Notes under the pieces: model-generated
Told to the model about the DNA's origin: nothing
The model's input: the letters and a program-made list of their open reading frames with translations, nothing else
Databases searched by the model: none
Made by a program: the position numbers and the translations under genes
In this document: in pieces, positions 41,374 to 52,999 of the stretch
Numbering within the stretch: position 1 is the stretch's first letter
Layout of the letters: each line of letters starts with the position of its first letter
Assembly: GCA_012932865.1 (NCBI GenBank)
Contig: SAXG01000014.1
Coordinates: 270,740 to 334,739, forward strand
DNA: 64,000 nt
Direction of reading: 5' to 3'
Source of the DNA: Amylostereum areolatum
Lineage: Eukaryota; Basidiomycota; Agaricomycetes; Russulales; Stereaceae

Positions 41374-43664
41374 TTACGCGGACGTGCTGTTTCGAATGAA
41401 CTCTACTCCCCTCTCCGCGACAATGTAGGTCGCAGCCTGGGTATGCGCGGCCGGAATCGTGGGCTGAGGAGTAACGACAAGATTCAGCGTCGAATTCATC
41501 ATTACGAAGAGGCAAAAGCACACGCACCATAACACTAGCGTCGACGATCCGAAGCCCCTTCACCTTTTTCACCGTCAAGTCCGGGTTCACGACACCGTCG
41601 GTCGCGTTCCACCCGCTCATCGACGCCGTGCCCACCGGATGGAACACGGTGCCCGCCGTCTGGCGCGCGAACGCGTCGATTTGGTCGTCCGTCGTCGAGA
41701 ACTGGAAGTCGCCGTAGGGACCGATGACATATCCGGCCCAGGCGTCCGCAGCCATGAACCGCTGGATAGCTTTGGCGGCCTCGCGCGTGGCGAAGACGTC
41801 GAAATCGGTGCTGAGGAACTTGGGGTCGATAATGGGAGAGTCGAAGGGGTCTGTCGAGTTCAAGCTGATCGAGCCGCCTGGTAAAAAGTAGTAGTGGTGA
41901 GCAGGTTGGTTCTTCACCGAGTGAAGGAGACTCACGCGAGGTCACCGTGACCAGTGCAGCCGTGACGGAGAGGAAATGCCCGATGGCAGGCGGTGGGCCA
42001 AAGAATTGATCCTGCAAACTCGTCAGCCAGTCGCTCTTATCTCATGCACTCGAGAATCGGCGCCCACCTGGAAGATGATCTCATAATGGGGAGTCGAAGG
42101 GCCCGCCGAAGGATCCTCGATGGATTGGAAGATCGCCGCGTTCTCCGGCAGCCTCGACCAAGCGATCTGACCGGCGGGGGAGGAAGCGAACTGGCCCGTC
42201 TTGCTGTCGCGCCACTGCTGGAGGTTCTCCGCGAAAAGGGACGTGTTGCGGAAGATATCATCGTGGGTGTCGCTGGCGTTGATTGCCCATGTTGTGCCGA
42301 GGAGGAGGTGATCTTGCAGGTTCTTGCCCACGTCCGGGAGATCGATGATGGCCTCGATACCGTGCTGAGCGAGCTCGGCGGCGTCACCTATGCCGGAGAG
42401 CAGCAGAAGTTGAGGAGTGGCGACGGCACCAGCAGACAGGAGGACTTCGAGCTTCGCTTGGATGGTCACGATCTCGGCTGCATGGGAATACAAGGTCAGC
42501 CTGATGGGATGAGGAACAGCTCTGCGAGATGCTTACAGTCACTCGACTGAGCGAGTTGAACGGCGCGGAAGGCGGGAACACCATCCTCGACACCGGTCTG
42601 GTTGAGCCTCACGGCGCGGGTGTTGACCAGAATGTCCAAGTTCGAACGGTTGAACGCAGGGTAGAGGTATGCGGCGGCAGCGCTTTGACGCTGTCCGCCC
42701 CTGACAGAAGATTGACTATAGCCTACGCATAGTTAGACACGCTGGTGAGATCGGAGACGACAACAATCGCTTACCAACGCCCAATGGGTTACCAGAGTTC
42801 ATGTCAGGGTTGAATGGGAACTCATCGCCGAGCTGCTCGGCAGCTTTCAAAACGAGGCTGTCAGTGTGCGTGAGGTACGCTTGAACGCTGATGCCGACCG
42901 CCCCGTTGGTACCATGGACGGAGGGGGTGATTTCGCCCGTCGTGTCACGGCCATCCGCTGGTGGGGATAGGGCCTCGATCTATGGTGGAGACGTTCGACG
43001 ATGAGCATATATTGACGAATGAATCAAACAAGCGGCTTACTTTTTGCTGGAACAGGGGCTCGATGGAGTTCCACGACCACGCGTCCTCGCCTGTGATGTT
43101 TGCCCAGCTGTCGTAGTTGTCGGAAGACCCACGCGTCCACACCATGAGATCTGTACAGTGGACTGAGTACCGGCGGTAGGGTGTAATATTGGACCAACTC
43201 ACTAGTTGAAGTCGAGCCTCCAAGAGTGTGCCCACGCGGATACGCAACGCTACGGTTGTTGATGCTTGCTGCAGGGGCTGTGGTATAGTTCCAGCTAACG
43301 GCTGAGGGCGAAAGCGTCCCGGAAAGGAAAGGAATGTGTATGTTCTCCCAGTCATCTCTGCCCATGCAACGCTTTGTGAGTTATAAGAGGTTTGATGGAG
43401 AGCAAAAACGCACCTCGGTCCAGCCTCGACGAGCAGAACGGTCTTGTTGCCGTCTTCGGACAACCTGCTGGCGACGGTACTGCCGCCCGGTCCCGCTGCG
43501 AACGTACTACGGTAAGAATGGAATGTCAAGGGGCACAGAGGATACGCACCTCCTATGACGACGTAGTCGTACTCCTTGGTCGAGAGTTGCGACAAGTCCG
43601 TCAAGAGCGCAGCCAAAGCGGGTTGCAGCGCCGCGGCTGCTAGGAGCACAGTGAGCTGCATCAT
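41374..43664 (-). CDS. Secreted GMC oxidoreductase 1 (aryl-alcohol oxidase / pyranose dehydrogenase-like)
   Basis: An FAD flavoenzyme, probably oxidising aryl alcohols or sugars outside the cell and supplying H2O2 or reduced quinones to lignocellulose decay. The start (ATG ATG at 43664) leads into a signal peptide ([15 protein letters not shown]). Then come the FAD fold [15 protein letters not shown] with VLLVEAG, the GMC box [12 protein letters not shown], the second GMC signature [15 protein letters not shown] (about 42400), and the C-terminal catalytic His pair in [10 protein letters not shown] and AAHTQAATY. Many short introns; the last joins DASVM to PTIPAAHTQ across about 41451-41528. 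The stop is TAA at 41374-41376. Family members are about 580-620 aa and this fits. It is paralogous to the gene at 50393. Confidence 0.9.
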
Positions 43665-43714
43665 CTTGGCGAATCGAGGTGGGGGATTATGCAGTACCCT
43701 GGCTTCGTACGCGG

Positions 43715-43722
43715 TATTTATA
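43715..43722 (-). promoter_or_regulatory. TATA box of GMC oxidoreductase 1
   Basis: TATAAATA on the minus strand, about 50 bp upstream of the start codon. Confidence 0.6.
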
Positions 43723-46449
43723 TTGGCGAGCCACTCATCAGGCCTACTCCACAAGCAGCCCAAGCCGGGCTGCGATAGTCTGCTTTTCTCCGCGACGCGC
43801 TTGTCGAGTGATAGGGGGAGCTCGCTGATTGGCTGAGAGGACTTATCGAGACAGGTTACCACAGAGAAATATTGTTTAGACTAACTGATCTGAGTTGACG
43901 ACGAGACGCAAACCAAACGAGTTAATGGCAGTCGAGACATCGACGGCTACTGGTACATTTACCTCTTTATTGTCATTCAACATGTTCCCGCCTTAGCTTA
44001 GAAAGTTCAAACAGAGACCGCGCTTTCCACGCGCGATAAACAAAAGTCGCAGTGTTCTTCGAGTCCTGGGAGCTTTCTTGGAGCTACCCTGGCTCATGAT
44101 AAAACGGTAGCACGAGGCGACGCAAGGTGCATATGCATATCCTACACAGCATCCTTTCGAGTAAAAAAGGCCAATCGAGTTGTGGATGCCTCGCTACTCG
44201 TGGTTGACTCGAAGGCCCACCGACGCTACAGGTGTCAGCAGGCCTTCGAGATCCCTATACTTTCTCCACTGGATCCGCAGCGGATACACTGGCACTTCGT
44301 ACCATGTCCCAAGGTCTCAACCCTCATCCACAACTTACAAAATACATGAAGCCTTTGGAAGAAGAATGATGGAGGAGCTGCCGAGGCCCGAGTCGGGAAT
44401 ACCATAGGTACATTTTCATCTTGTTGACTTGAGAGATTCAGCCTCTCGAGTCCGAGAATATGCCGACATACTTACATCGGAAGGCGTGGTGTACTACTGG
44501 ACCCTACTCAGTAACTCAACTTGAGCTTGATCATGGTTCACTGGTTTATATTAGTGCTCCATTTTTATTTAAACTTCAAGCCTTGTGCTCCTCCCACATA
44601 TGAGTTCTTTTCCATAATGAATCAGATTGGACTTGGAAGAAACCAACGTATTGTGCTCGGAGGGTGTTCAGCTCGACGCTTGTTGGACATTAGACAGATT
44701 CTGCTTTCCAGTGCACGTGACATGCCGAAGCTCGGCAATCACAATTCCCTCGCGCACTCGGTAACACCCACCGTAATGAAAGCAGACGCCAGATAAGAGG
44801 ATCCTGAGCCTGAGAAGTGTTGACGAAATATCTCGTCTGCCTTGGGGAGACTAGGCTGCGATGCCTCCGAAGGCTCCGTGTGATCTGCAGACAGGGGGTC
44901 GCCCTCCGTCGTCCTGGGTCGTCCAATTGATATTCGGTGTGGGTCCCGATGGACGATCTCCGCGACCAAGGAGCGTTCGGTACCTAATCAGCCTTCTTAT
45001 CATATCTAGGCGCGCTTTGCAAGGCTTCGTAAGGCTTCGTATAACAAACTGGACTCGGTTGTCTCATTTGTCCTGTCGAACCACCGTGCGGAAGCGTCCC
45101 TGGTCCAGAGGCGCTCTCAGCAGTCAGGCCCATAAAAGACAAGTGTTTCCTTCGACAAATAGGAAATCTCGCGCGGTGGAATCTAGTTTGTTATGCAAAG
45201 CACGATGCTCCCAGGTGCTTGCCTGTACTTGCATGTGCTGCCAATGCGGTCGTCGCCTCCAATTACCAACACGGGGTGGCCAGCGAGCGCACAGCCATAT
45301 GGACGGCAAGACAGCTATTCCTAAAAGCTTACCATGACCCGCACGACCGCACCTGAAAATTGGTAAGAAATCTGACAAACGTGCACGCGGCGCGGCAGAA
45401 ACTGAGAAACACCTCACCGCGCTGTCCCCGCAGGTCCCCATGCGCGCGGGTACACAGGGTTACACAAGGTTAAGGAGGTTTCGCGTTGGTTTCGCGCGCA
45501 ATGGTGAAGAGAAAAGAGAGATAGAGGAAAGGGAACCAACCTGAACCCACCCATTGAAGTCGCTCCAAGTTCCTCGCACCCTACGACCAATTCTGCGTGT
45601 CCCCCGCACCATCTTGCACCATCCAGAGGCATTCGCATAGACTAAGACACTCGCGCGTTTGTAAATCGTCGCCCTGTCCTATCGGAGACCATGACTGAAC
45701 GGTAACATGTCATTGGCTGGGTGACGTCATTCTGGCGGCCACTACTCTGTATTATTAGACGGACGTGCGCATGCAAGTAACAGTGCGCGCTGGGGGCATG
45801 GGAATACTATCGAATATACCTCATGCGAAGATAAAACGGGGAATATTATACGTACACCGATGGACTGACATGGTCCGGCTTGATCATTACCGTGCAACAA
45901 ATTCGGCGAAGGGTCGCATCACCTTCGCCATCCACGACGCTCGCATCATCAGAGTATAGTCCGAGACCCTATGGTGACACCTTGCGATGGGTGTTGAACG
46001 TTGAACCGTAGCCTAGGGTTGATCATTCGTCAGGCGATTGATAGAACATAGCGAACCTAAAGTACGCACCCGGTACGCAGCCAAGAGCGCGGCCTGTAGT
46101 GACCTGGCTGGACACCAGGACACCGTCTTCGCTCAGCGACTGGTGAGATATACACATGCACGAGAAGGCGCTGTGGGAAACGGTCAAGGTGGTCATGTAC
46201 AAGGACAGGTGGGGAGAGACGGGGTACGAGTACGACGCGCGTATGTCCAAGGACAGATAAAGCTTGCTAGCAAGTCGAGGGTATCATTATGAAGGGAATA
46301 CTAGTCAGTGTGCGTCTAAAATACAAAGGTGCAGTGTGATTATGAGTGAGGGAATGCTGGGAGAACGTCAGAGCAAGGTGGGCGTGAAGAGAGCAAAGAA
46401 AAGAAGGTAAAAAACATAAGTATCCAAGCCGATGTCGTGGTGAAGTAGG
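43723..46449. other. Long intergenic region, no supported gene
   Basis: About 2.7 kb. Open frames on both strands are short and lack family motifs. No repeat, LTR or RNA gene was recognised. Confidence 0.4.
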
Positions 46450-49400
46450 TCACCGAGGTGAAGAAGAGGTCCGTGGTACTTTGGCTTCGATTTCGGATAG
46501 CTGTTGGATGCGTTTGTCTGCAACCTCTCTCTGGCGCTGTAATGACCTGAAAACGAACATCGTCAGCAAAAGCCACTTTCCAAAGATGCAAACAGCGACC
46601 GAACGCACTTGATCTGTGTCTCGAGCTCGAGTATCCTCTCCTTGTACCCTTGCTTCTCCCGTTTGACCTTCTCCTCCGCCGCCCGGAGCCTTGCCTCGTA
46701 TTCCTTCACCCGCGCTTCCCATTTGCCATCCGCGGCCGTCGTCTTCTGGTTCATCGTGGCCATCTTCTCCTCCGCGGCCGCGAGCTGGTTCTGCGCGTTC
46801 GTCATCCGTCGCTCGGCGTTGTTTGCGCGTGCCATGAGCGCCTTGATCTCGTTCGAGTCGCCTGGCCCCGGGCGCTTGAGCGCGGTGAGCTGCGACACGA
46901 GGTCGGACATTGTTGTCTATCCAGTGGTCAACATATGCCTTAACGAACAAGATGAATGGGAAGAAAACGAACCTTCGCCGCGTCGAGCTCGCCCTCTTTC
47001 GCGCTCAGCTTGCGCCGCCATGTCGACTTGGTCTCCGCATACGTCTTCACGCTGCTCTCGAACTTGTCGATCTGCTTCCACCGGTGGTCGAGCTGCCGCT
47101 TCATGTCGTTCAGCTTCTCCGCGTACCGACCCTCGGCCTCTTTGACGCGCTGTTGGAAATCGAGCTGGATTTGGCTGAGCGACTTGAGGCGCGTGATCAG
47201 GTTGTCGTGGAACACGCTGAAGTTGGTAAACGGTTTCGTTTCTGCTTGGCCGCCCTTCTTCTGCGGAGTAGGTAGACAGGCTGAGTCAGTGCATGCACGA
47301 GATGCAAAGCATGGAACGGCTTACGGGTGTCTTGTCCACGCCAAGGATCTTGTCCATATATTGGTATATTGTGAGCAGCAGTGTGTTTCGCTCCGTCAGC
47401 TGATCGCGGTACTGGCTCTCCGCCGACAGCAACGACCTTTGATCCTTCGAAAGCCTCTGCTCGAGCTCTTGTACACGCGTGCGGAATGTCGCGAGCTCCG
47501 CTTCCGCCGCCGTGAACCCGTTTTGCGCAAGGTCGAGCTTCTCAGAAACATTGAGTCGCGCCTGGATCTGCGCGGCGAGTTGGGACGCAAGCTCGCGGTT
47601 CTCGGCATGCAGCTTGTCGAACACGCCGTCGCGCTCGCGGCTCTTGGTCTCGCGCTCGTCGAGGTCCTTCCGTGCACGCGCCAACTCGTCCTCGAGTCGC
47701 TCCAAATCGCGACGGAGCCTGTCGACTTCGAGTTGGAGTGAGAAACGCGCAGTCGTGTGGCTTTCCCCAAGCTTCTTCGATTCGGCCTCCATCGAATGCA
47801 GTCCTGTTTGCAAGGCGGCAAGATCCGACTCCCGCTGGGCGAGGAGGGACTGTGCCCGCGCGAGGTCGTTCAATGCCGTTTGAAGCGCGGACTCTTTCGC
47901 GTCTAGCGCCCGCCGCTCCCGCCGGAGGTCCACGTCGAACTCGCGTTCCGCCTTGTCCAACTCGGCCTCAACGCGCTCCCGGGCCTCGCGCTCCTTGCGA
48001 ACCTCCTCCACGAGCTCTTGGACGTGGTGGGCGAGCTCTTCTTGCCGTTCGCGATGCGCGTGGATGTCTTCGCTGCACCTCTCGTATAGTTGCGTCATCT
48101 CCTGCAGTTCCGCCTTGAGATCGGCCACTTTCTGAACATCATGGTCAGTCGGACGCCAGCGGGAGGTGGCAACGAAGCATGCATACCTGTTTGAGGGCGG
48201 CGGTAAGGGCCTCGAGACGCTCCCGGTCGACGGCGTCCTCCTCGCGGGCTCTGTCATTCAGCTGGCGGAGCTCCTCGTTGTCCTCTTCGAGCTCGTAGAT
48301 TCGGTGGCCGAGCTGCTCAATCTCGCGATTTGCCTCAGCGATCTCGCCGTCCTTCTCCTCAGACTCGCGCTCGAGGTGCGCGAAGGCGGCTTCGAACTTT
48401 TCATGCAGCGCGTTCGTGTTGGACTCGAGCTCGGTGATCTGCATGCGAAGTTCTTCGGATTCGGAGTCGCGCTCTGCAAGGGCCTGAAAAGCGGTCGTCG
48501 TCAGACAGTGAAACACATGAAAAGATATGGAACAGACTCACGTCGCGCAGCTCCTCGATCTGGGCCTTGGCTTCGTCAACTTCGCCCTTCCACTCGTTCT
48601 CGACGTCGTCCAGGATGGACTGGTGCTCCCCCATGAGATCGCCCATCTCCCGCGTCTTGATCTCCAGCTCCTCCTCCTTCTGCTCGAGCTCGATGGACGC
48701 CGCCATAAGCTTGTCCCGGAGTGCGTTCAAGTCATCCTGCACGGCTTCACGTTCCTCGCGCTCTTCAAGGATCATCGCGCGGCTCTGACTCCGCTCGATG
48801 GACTCAGCCTCGCGCCGACGTTGCACGTCCTCGAGTTGCAAGCGTAGACCCTCGTTGATGTCGAGCAACTCTTCCTTCTCGTCCTCGCGCTGCGTGAGCG
48901 CTTCCGCATGCTCGTCGAGCGACGCCCGGAGCTCCTCCACGTCCATCTCGAGCTCTTCGACCCGGCGCCGCATGCGTGCGCGGGCGCCATCCTCGTCCTC
49001 GTTACCCCCACCCCTCTCGACGATGTCTCGCAAACGCTCCAGTTCGTCCATGTTCTCCTCCAACAACCGCCGCACGTTGTCCAACTCCTCCTCGAGCTCC
49101 GCATTGCGCTCCTCGGCGTCTCGGAGTGCTGCCCCCCCATCACCACCACGCCTGCTGCCTCCAAGACTGGCTCGTCGTTTGAGTTCGTGGATCTCCTGGT
49201 CGCGCGCACTGAGCATGGCCTCAAGCTCCGCGCGGGAGGCGCCACCGCCGTTGTTGCCGGCCTGCTGGGTGCGCTCGAGTTCCTTCTGGAGTTCTAGGAT
49301 GAGCTTGCGTTGGCGCTTGAGCTCCATGCCACGCTGCTGGACCTCGATTTTGAGGTTGATGTTCTGCTTGAGCGCGGCTTCAACCTGGTCCGGAGCAAGT

Positions 49401-49984
49401 TGGGCGAGGCGCTCCTCGAGGAAGTGGACCTTGAGTTTGATGTTAAAGTTTTCTTTCTTCAGGTTATCGATGTGCTGCCACGTTCAAAAAGAGAATGAGA
49501 AAAGATAACATGAGACAAAGAAGGAGGAGATGAAGCGCACCTTTTCCTGGTCTCGCAAAGTCAGATTGTTGCCCTTCCCGTTCCCGTTCGCGGTGCTCGT
49601 CCGCGATCGTTTCGGCCGTGAGTGTGCAGGAGAGCCAAATTCATCGTCCCACTTGTGATCGTGCTGTGCCGTGTTGAGTACATCTGGGTCCGGCTCGTCT
49701 GCGTCGTCGTCGTCGTCGTCGTCGTCGTGATTGGCCAAACGTCCGTGGCGGCGCGCCACCGGGGTTGTGCCTTCGTCAAGCTTCCTCCTCAAAACCGAGG
49801 AGCCATTCTGCGGTGGTGATGGAGTTGCGACTGGTTGTGACGAAGGAGCAGTCGAGCCAGAAGGGATGCGAAGGGATTTCGCGGGAGTGGAGAAGCCTGA
49901 GGCGAGCGATCCTAGGGAAAAGTCCGGGCCTGTGACTGCCGACTGCACGGAGATGTCTCCTCGTTGGTTCAGCGCTGCAGACAT
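46450..49984 (-). CDS. CM1-motif coiled-coil protein of microtubule-organising centres (Mto1/PcpA/ApsB-like)
   Basis: About 1,080 residues over seven exons. The N-terminal about 145 residues are disordered, with a poly-Asp run. The junction of exons 1 and 2 then encodes LTLRDQEKHIDNLKKENFNIK and following, the centrosomin N-terminal motif 1 (CM1, Cnn_1N) that binds and activates the gamma-tubulin complex (about residues 140-205). Almost everything after is long charged coiled coil (heptads rich in Glu, Arg, Leu) down to a basic, Ser-rich C-terminus (KVPRTSSSPR). Known relatives nucleate microtubules at spindle pole bodies, septa or nuclear-envelope sites; which class this is cannot be told here. 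The start is ATG 49984; introns lie near 49475-49540, 48485-48541, 48135-48186, 47264-47323, 46919-46971 and 46554-46610. It appears intact. Confidence 0.85.
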
Positions 49985-50392
49985 CGCCGTCGTGCACCGA
50001 CGTTGCCAGTCACCTTCGGGGAGTAGAGGGAAAGTGGAGAAGATTCAAGAATACCGAGCAAGACCGAGTTGAAAAGGCCAACGCACCGAAGCGCGAATCC
50101 AACACGCGAGCATCACGTGATGGGAATGTATCCTGTAAGCCACCTCGTGTCTTGACCCGGTCTTGAGTCTTGACCGGTGTGCAGTGCCAGTGTGCACCTT
50201 CTCACCATTCGAACTTCCGCTAATCACATCTCGGGATGAAACGGCGGCGGCCCTGGAGAAAATTCGCAGAACGATATGTTTGAAATGTACCTGAGCAGGC
50301 TGTACTCTATGGCGCTTGTGCTAGGGCTCGGGCTATAAATCCACCTCTTCGTCGCCGAGGTGATCTCTGCAATATCATACACTTCCAGCAAC
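49985..50392. promoter_or_regulatory. Divergent promoter region with TATA box for GMC 2
   Basis: About 400 bp shared by the CM1 gene (minus) and GMC oxidoreductase 2 (plus). A TATA box TATAAAT at 50334-50340 lies about 53 bp before the ATG at 50393. No obvious TATA on the CM1 side. Confidence 0.5.
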
Positions 50393-52708
50393 ATGCAGCT
50401 CATTTTATTTCTCGCAGCTGTCGTGCTACAGCCTACGCTAGCAACACTTTTTCACGAGCCATCTCAACTGCCACGGAAAGAATATGACTACGTCGTCGTT
50501 GGAGGTACTTATGCGACCCATCTCAAACGACTCAATTATTCTGATCGCCTGCTTCAATATAGCTGGCGTCGGTGGTAGCGTCGTCGCTAACAGACTGACG
50601 GAAGACGGGTCGAAGACGGTCTTGTTGGTTGAAGCTGGACCCAAGTACGTGAACGTCACCCCTTTACGGCTATCCAACGCGTATTGACGAAGACTTTTCA
50701 GCGACGAGGACATCGAGTTTATTCACGTTCCATTCCTTGCTTCCACCCTCTCGCCAAATACGGCGCTGGACTGGAACTTCACCACCATTCCCCTCCCGGG
50801 TCTCGACAATCGCACGATCCCTTACCCGCGCGGTTTCGCCCTTGGGGGCTCGAGCTCAATTAGTACGTTTCTTTCTAGTTTAGTGTGGTCATCGACCCTA
50901 ACCGTCAAACATGTAGATTATATGGCGTGGACGCGCGGGACATCCGACAATTACGACAGCTGGGCGAACCTCACAGGAGACCAAGGCTGGTCTTGGGATT
51001 CCATCAAGCCTCTATTTGAGAAAGTAAGCCTCGTTTCTCGCAACCTTCTCGTCATTCGCGCTCTAACACGATTTAGATTGAAGCACTTGTCCCTCCCACA
51101 GACAAGCACAATATCTCTGGACAAATCGACCCCTCGATTCACGGGACAGAAGGCGCGGTCGAAATCAGCGTCCAGGGTTTCCTTACCCCTGCAGACGGTC
51201 GGGTCATCACCGCCGCCCAGGAACTCAAAGAAGAGTTCCCGTTCAATCTGGACATGAACTCGGGTGATCCCCTCGGCCTCGGTACCATCGTCGTCCCATG
51301 TGGTCTGATCTTGATGTTAATTATGAGCGTTCAGGGTGGTCGCAGGTTTCGGCTGGTGGGGGACAAAGGGACAGCGCGGCCGTTGCATACCTCCGGCCTG
51401 CGTTGGCCAGATCGAATCTGGACATCCTTGTCAACACGCGCGTGACGAAGCTACTAAAGACAGGTGACGAGGATAGCTTACCTGTATTCCGAGGCGTCCA
51501 GATCACTCAATCGGAGACCTGTGAGTCGAGTCTCTATGTTGTGTCCCATTCTGATCTTCATATATCTCACACACAGCCGACTACTTTACTGTGCATGCGA
51601 AAAGAGAAGTCATCTTGTCCGCCGGGGCCGTTGGCACGCCCCAGCTCCTCATGCTCTCCGGCATCGGTGACACCGCGGAGCTCGCTCGGCACGGTATCGC
51701 ACCACTCGTCGCCCTTCCCGACGTCGGCAAGAATGCACAAGACCACGTCCTGCTTCCGACAAATTGGGCTGTCAACGCGAGTGACACGCTCGACGACATC
51801 TTCCGCAATCAGACGCGCTTCGCGGCGGACCTCGCTGAGTGGCGCGCCACGCGAGCGGGCCCGTTCGCGGGCACGCTCGGCTCACAGATCGCCTGGGCGC
51901 GTCTTCCGGATGATGCAGAGATATTTGAGAGCGTGCAGGATCCGTCCCCTGGGCCGCACACGCCGCATTATGAGCTTATTTTCTCGGTAGGTCGTGGTTG
52001 TATGTTGAGGTGTGAAGCCACCGGTGGCTCACGTTGGATTTGCAGGACACGTTCCAGCCTGTACTAGGTGGACAGCCGCCAGCGACAGGACACTATATAT
52101 CCGTTACCACCGCGCTCGTCACTCCAACCTCTCGTAAGTCCCCCGGTACCTCCTCAGTCTAGCCAACTGGACTCACCACACCGCCACCGCCAGGGGGCTC
52201 CATCACCCTCTCCACCTCGAACCCGTTCGACGCCCCGCTCATCGACACCGGATTCCTCACCACGCCCTTCGACGTGTTTACGATCCGCGCCGCCGTCAAG
52301 GCAGCCCAGAGGTTCATGTCTGCCCCCGTGTGGGACGGGTACATCCTCGGGCAGTTCGGCGCGTTCCAGTTCGCGACGACGGACGCCGAAATCGACGCGT
52401 ACGCGCGTGCGACGGCAGGTTCAGTGTTTCACCTTGTCGGCACCGCGTCCATGAGCGCGCGCGGAGCAGACGCGGGCGTGCTCGATCCAGACTTGAAAGT
52501 GAAGGGCGTGAGGGGGTTGAGAGTCGTCGATGCGAGCATCTTCCCGACGACGCCGACGGGACATACGCAGGCGCCGACATATGTTGCCGGAGAGAGGGCC
52601 TCGGAGCTTATTCTAGAAGAGGCAGGGGCCACTGTAGACTCAGCCCAGGACTGGGGGCTTGAGGGCGACCTGGCGCAGACGGCGTTCAGTGCTTACAGTG
52701 AACTATGA
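50393..52708 (+). CDS. Secreted GMC oxidoreductase 2 (aryl-alcohol oxidase-like)
   Basis: An FAD-dependent extracellular alcohol or sugar oxidoreductase, close paralogue of the gene at 41374-43664. Signal peptide [17 protein letters not shown]. Then [19 protein letters not shown] with VLLVEAG (FAD site); [27 protein letters not shown] (GMC signature 2, about 51625-51670); the catalytic His pair in [10 protein letters not shown] and TGHTQAPTY. The usual Pro of HPVGTA is Leu here. Short introns include 51293-51344 and about 52128-52193. The C-terminus extends about 35 residues past the last His motif, longer than in paralogue 1. The stop is TGA at 52706-52708. It converges on the peptidase at 53000 with about 290 bp between. 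Confidence 0.9.
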
Positions 52709-52999
52709 ATATCGGTTATCAACTTGGTATAATAATGTCCGTTATTTTGCGAATGCATGGAAGCTGCAGTGTTCAACATCGTGCCGGTCCAACTATGATT
52801 CGAGATCGCAAGTAGTAGTACGGACAACAGTCTGCCACTGCCCGTGTGAACAGGATATTTTACAACTTGTGTTCAATCGTATGTGTTATACTAGAGAGGG
52901 GATGACCTGCAAGCTTACTACATATTAGCTTCATGAATCCACAAGAATAGTACCAACTCCGTACTTACAGGAAAATAAGTTCAGGGTAGAAGACCGAAG

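Noticed and set aside
46956..49508. Long plus-strand frames (for example 46956-47741, 48798-49508) opposite the CM1 protein gene
   Set aside because: Antisense of coiled-coil codons (Ser/Arg-rich shadows). The minus strand has the CM1 motif, consistent introns and heptads.
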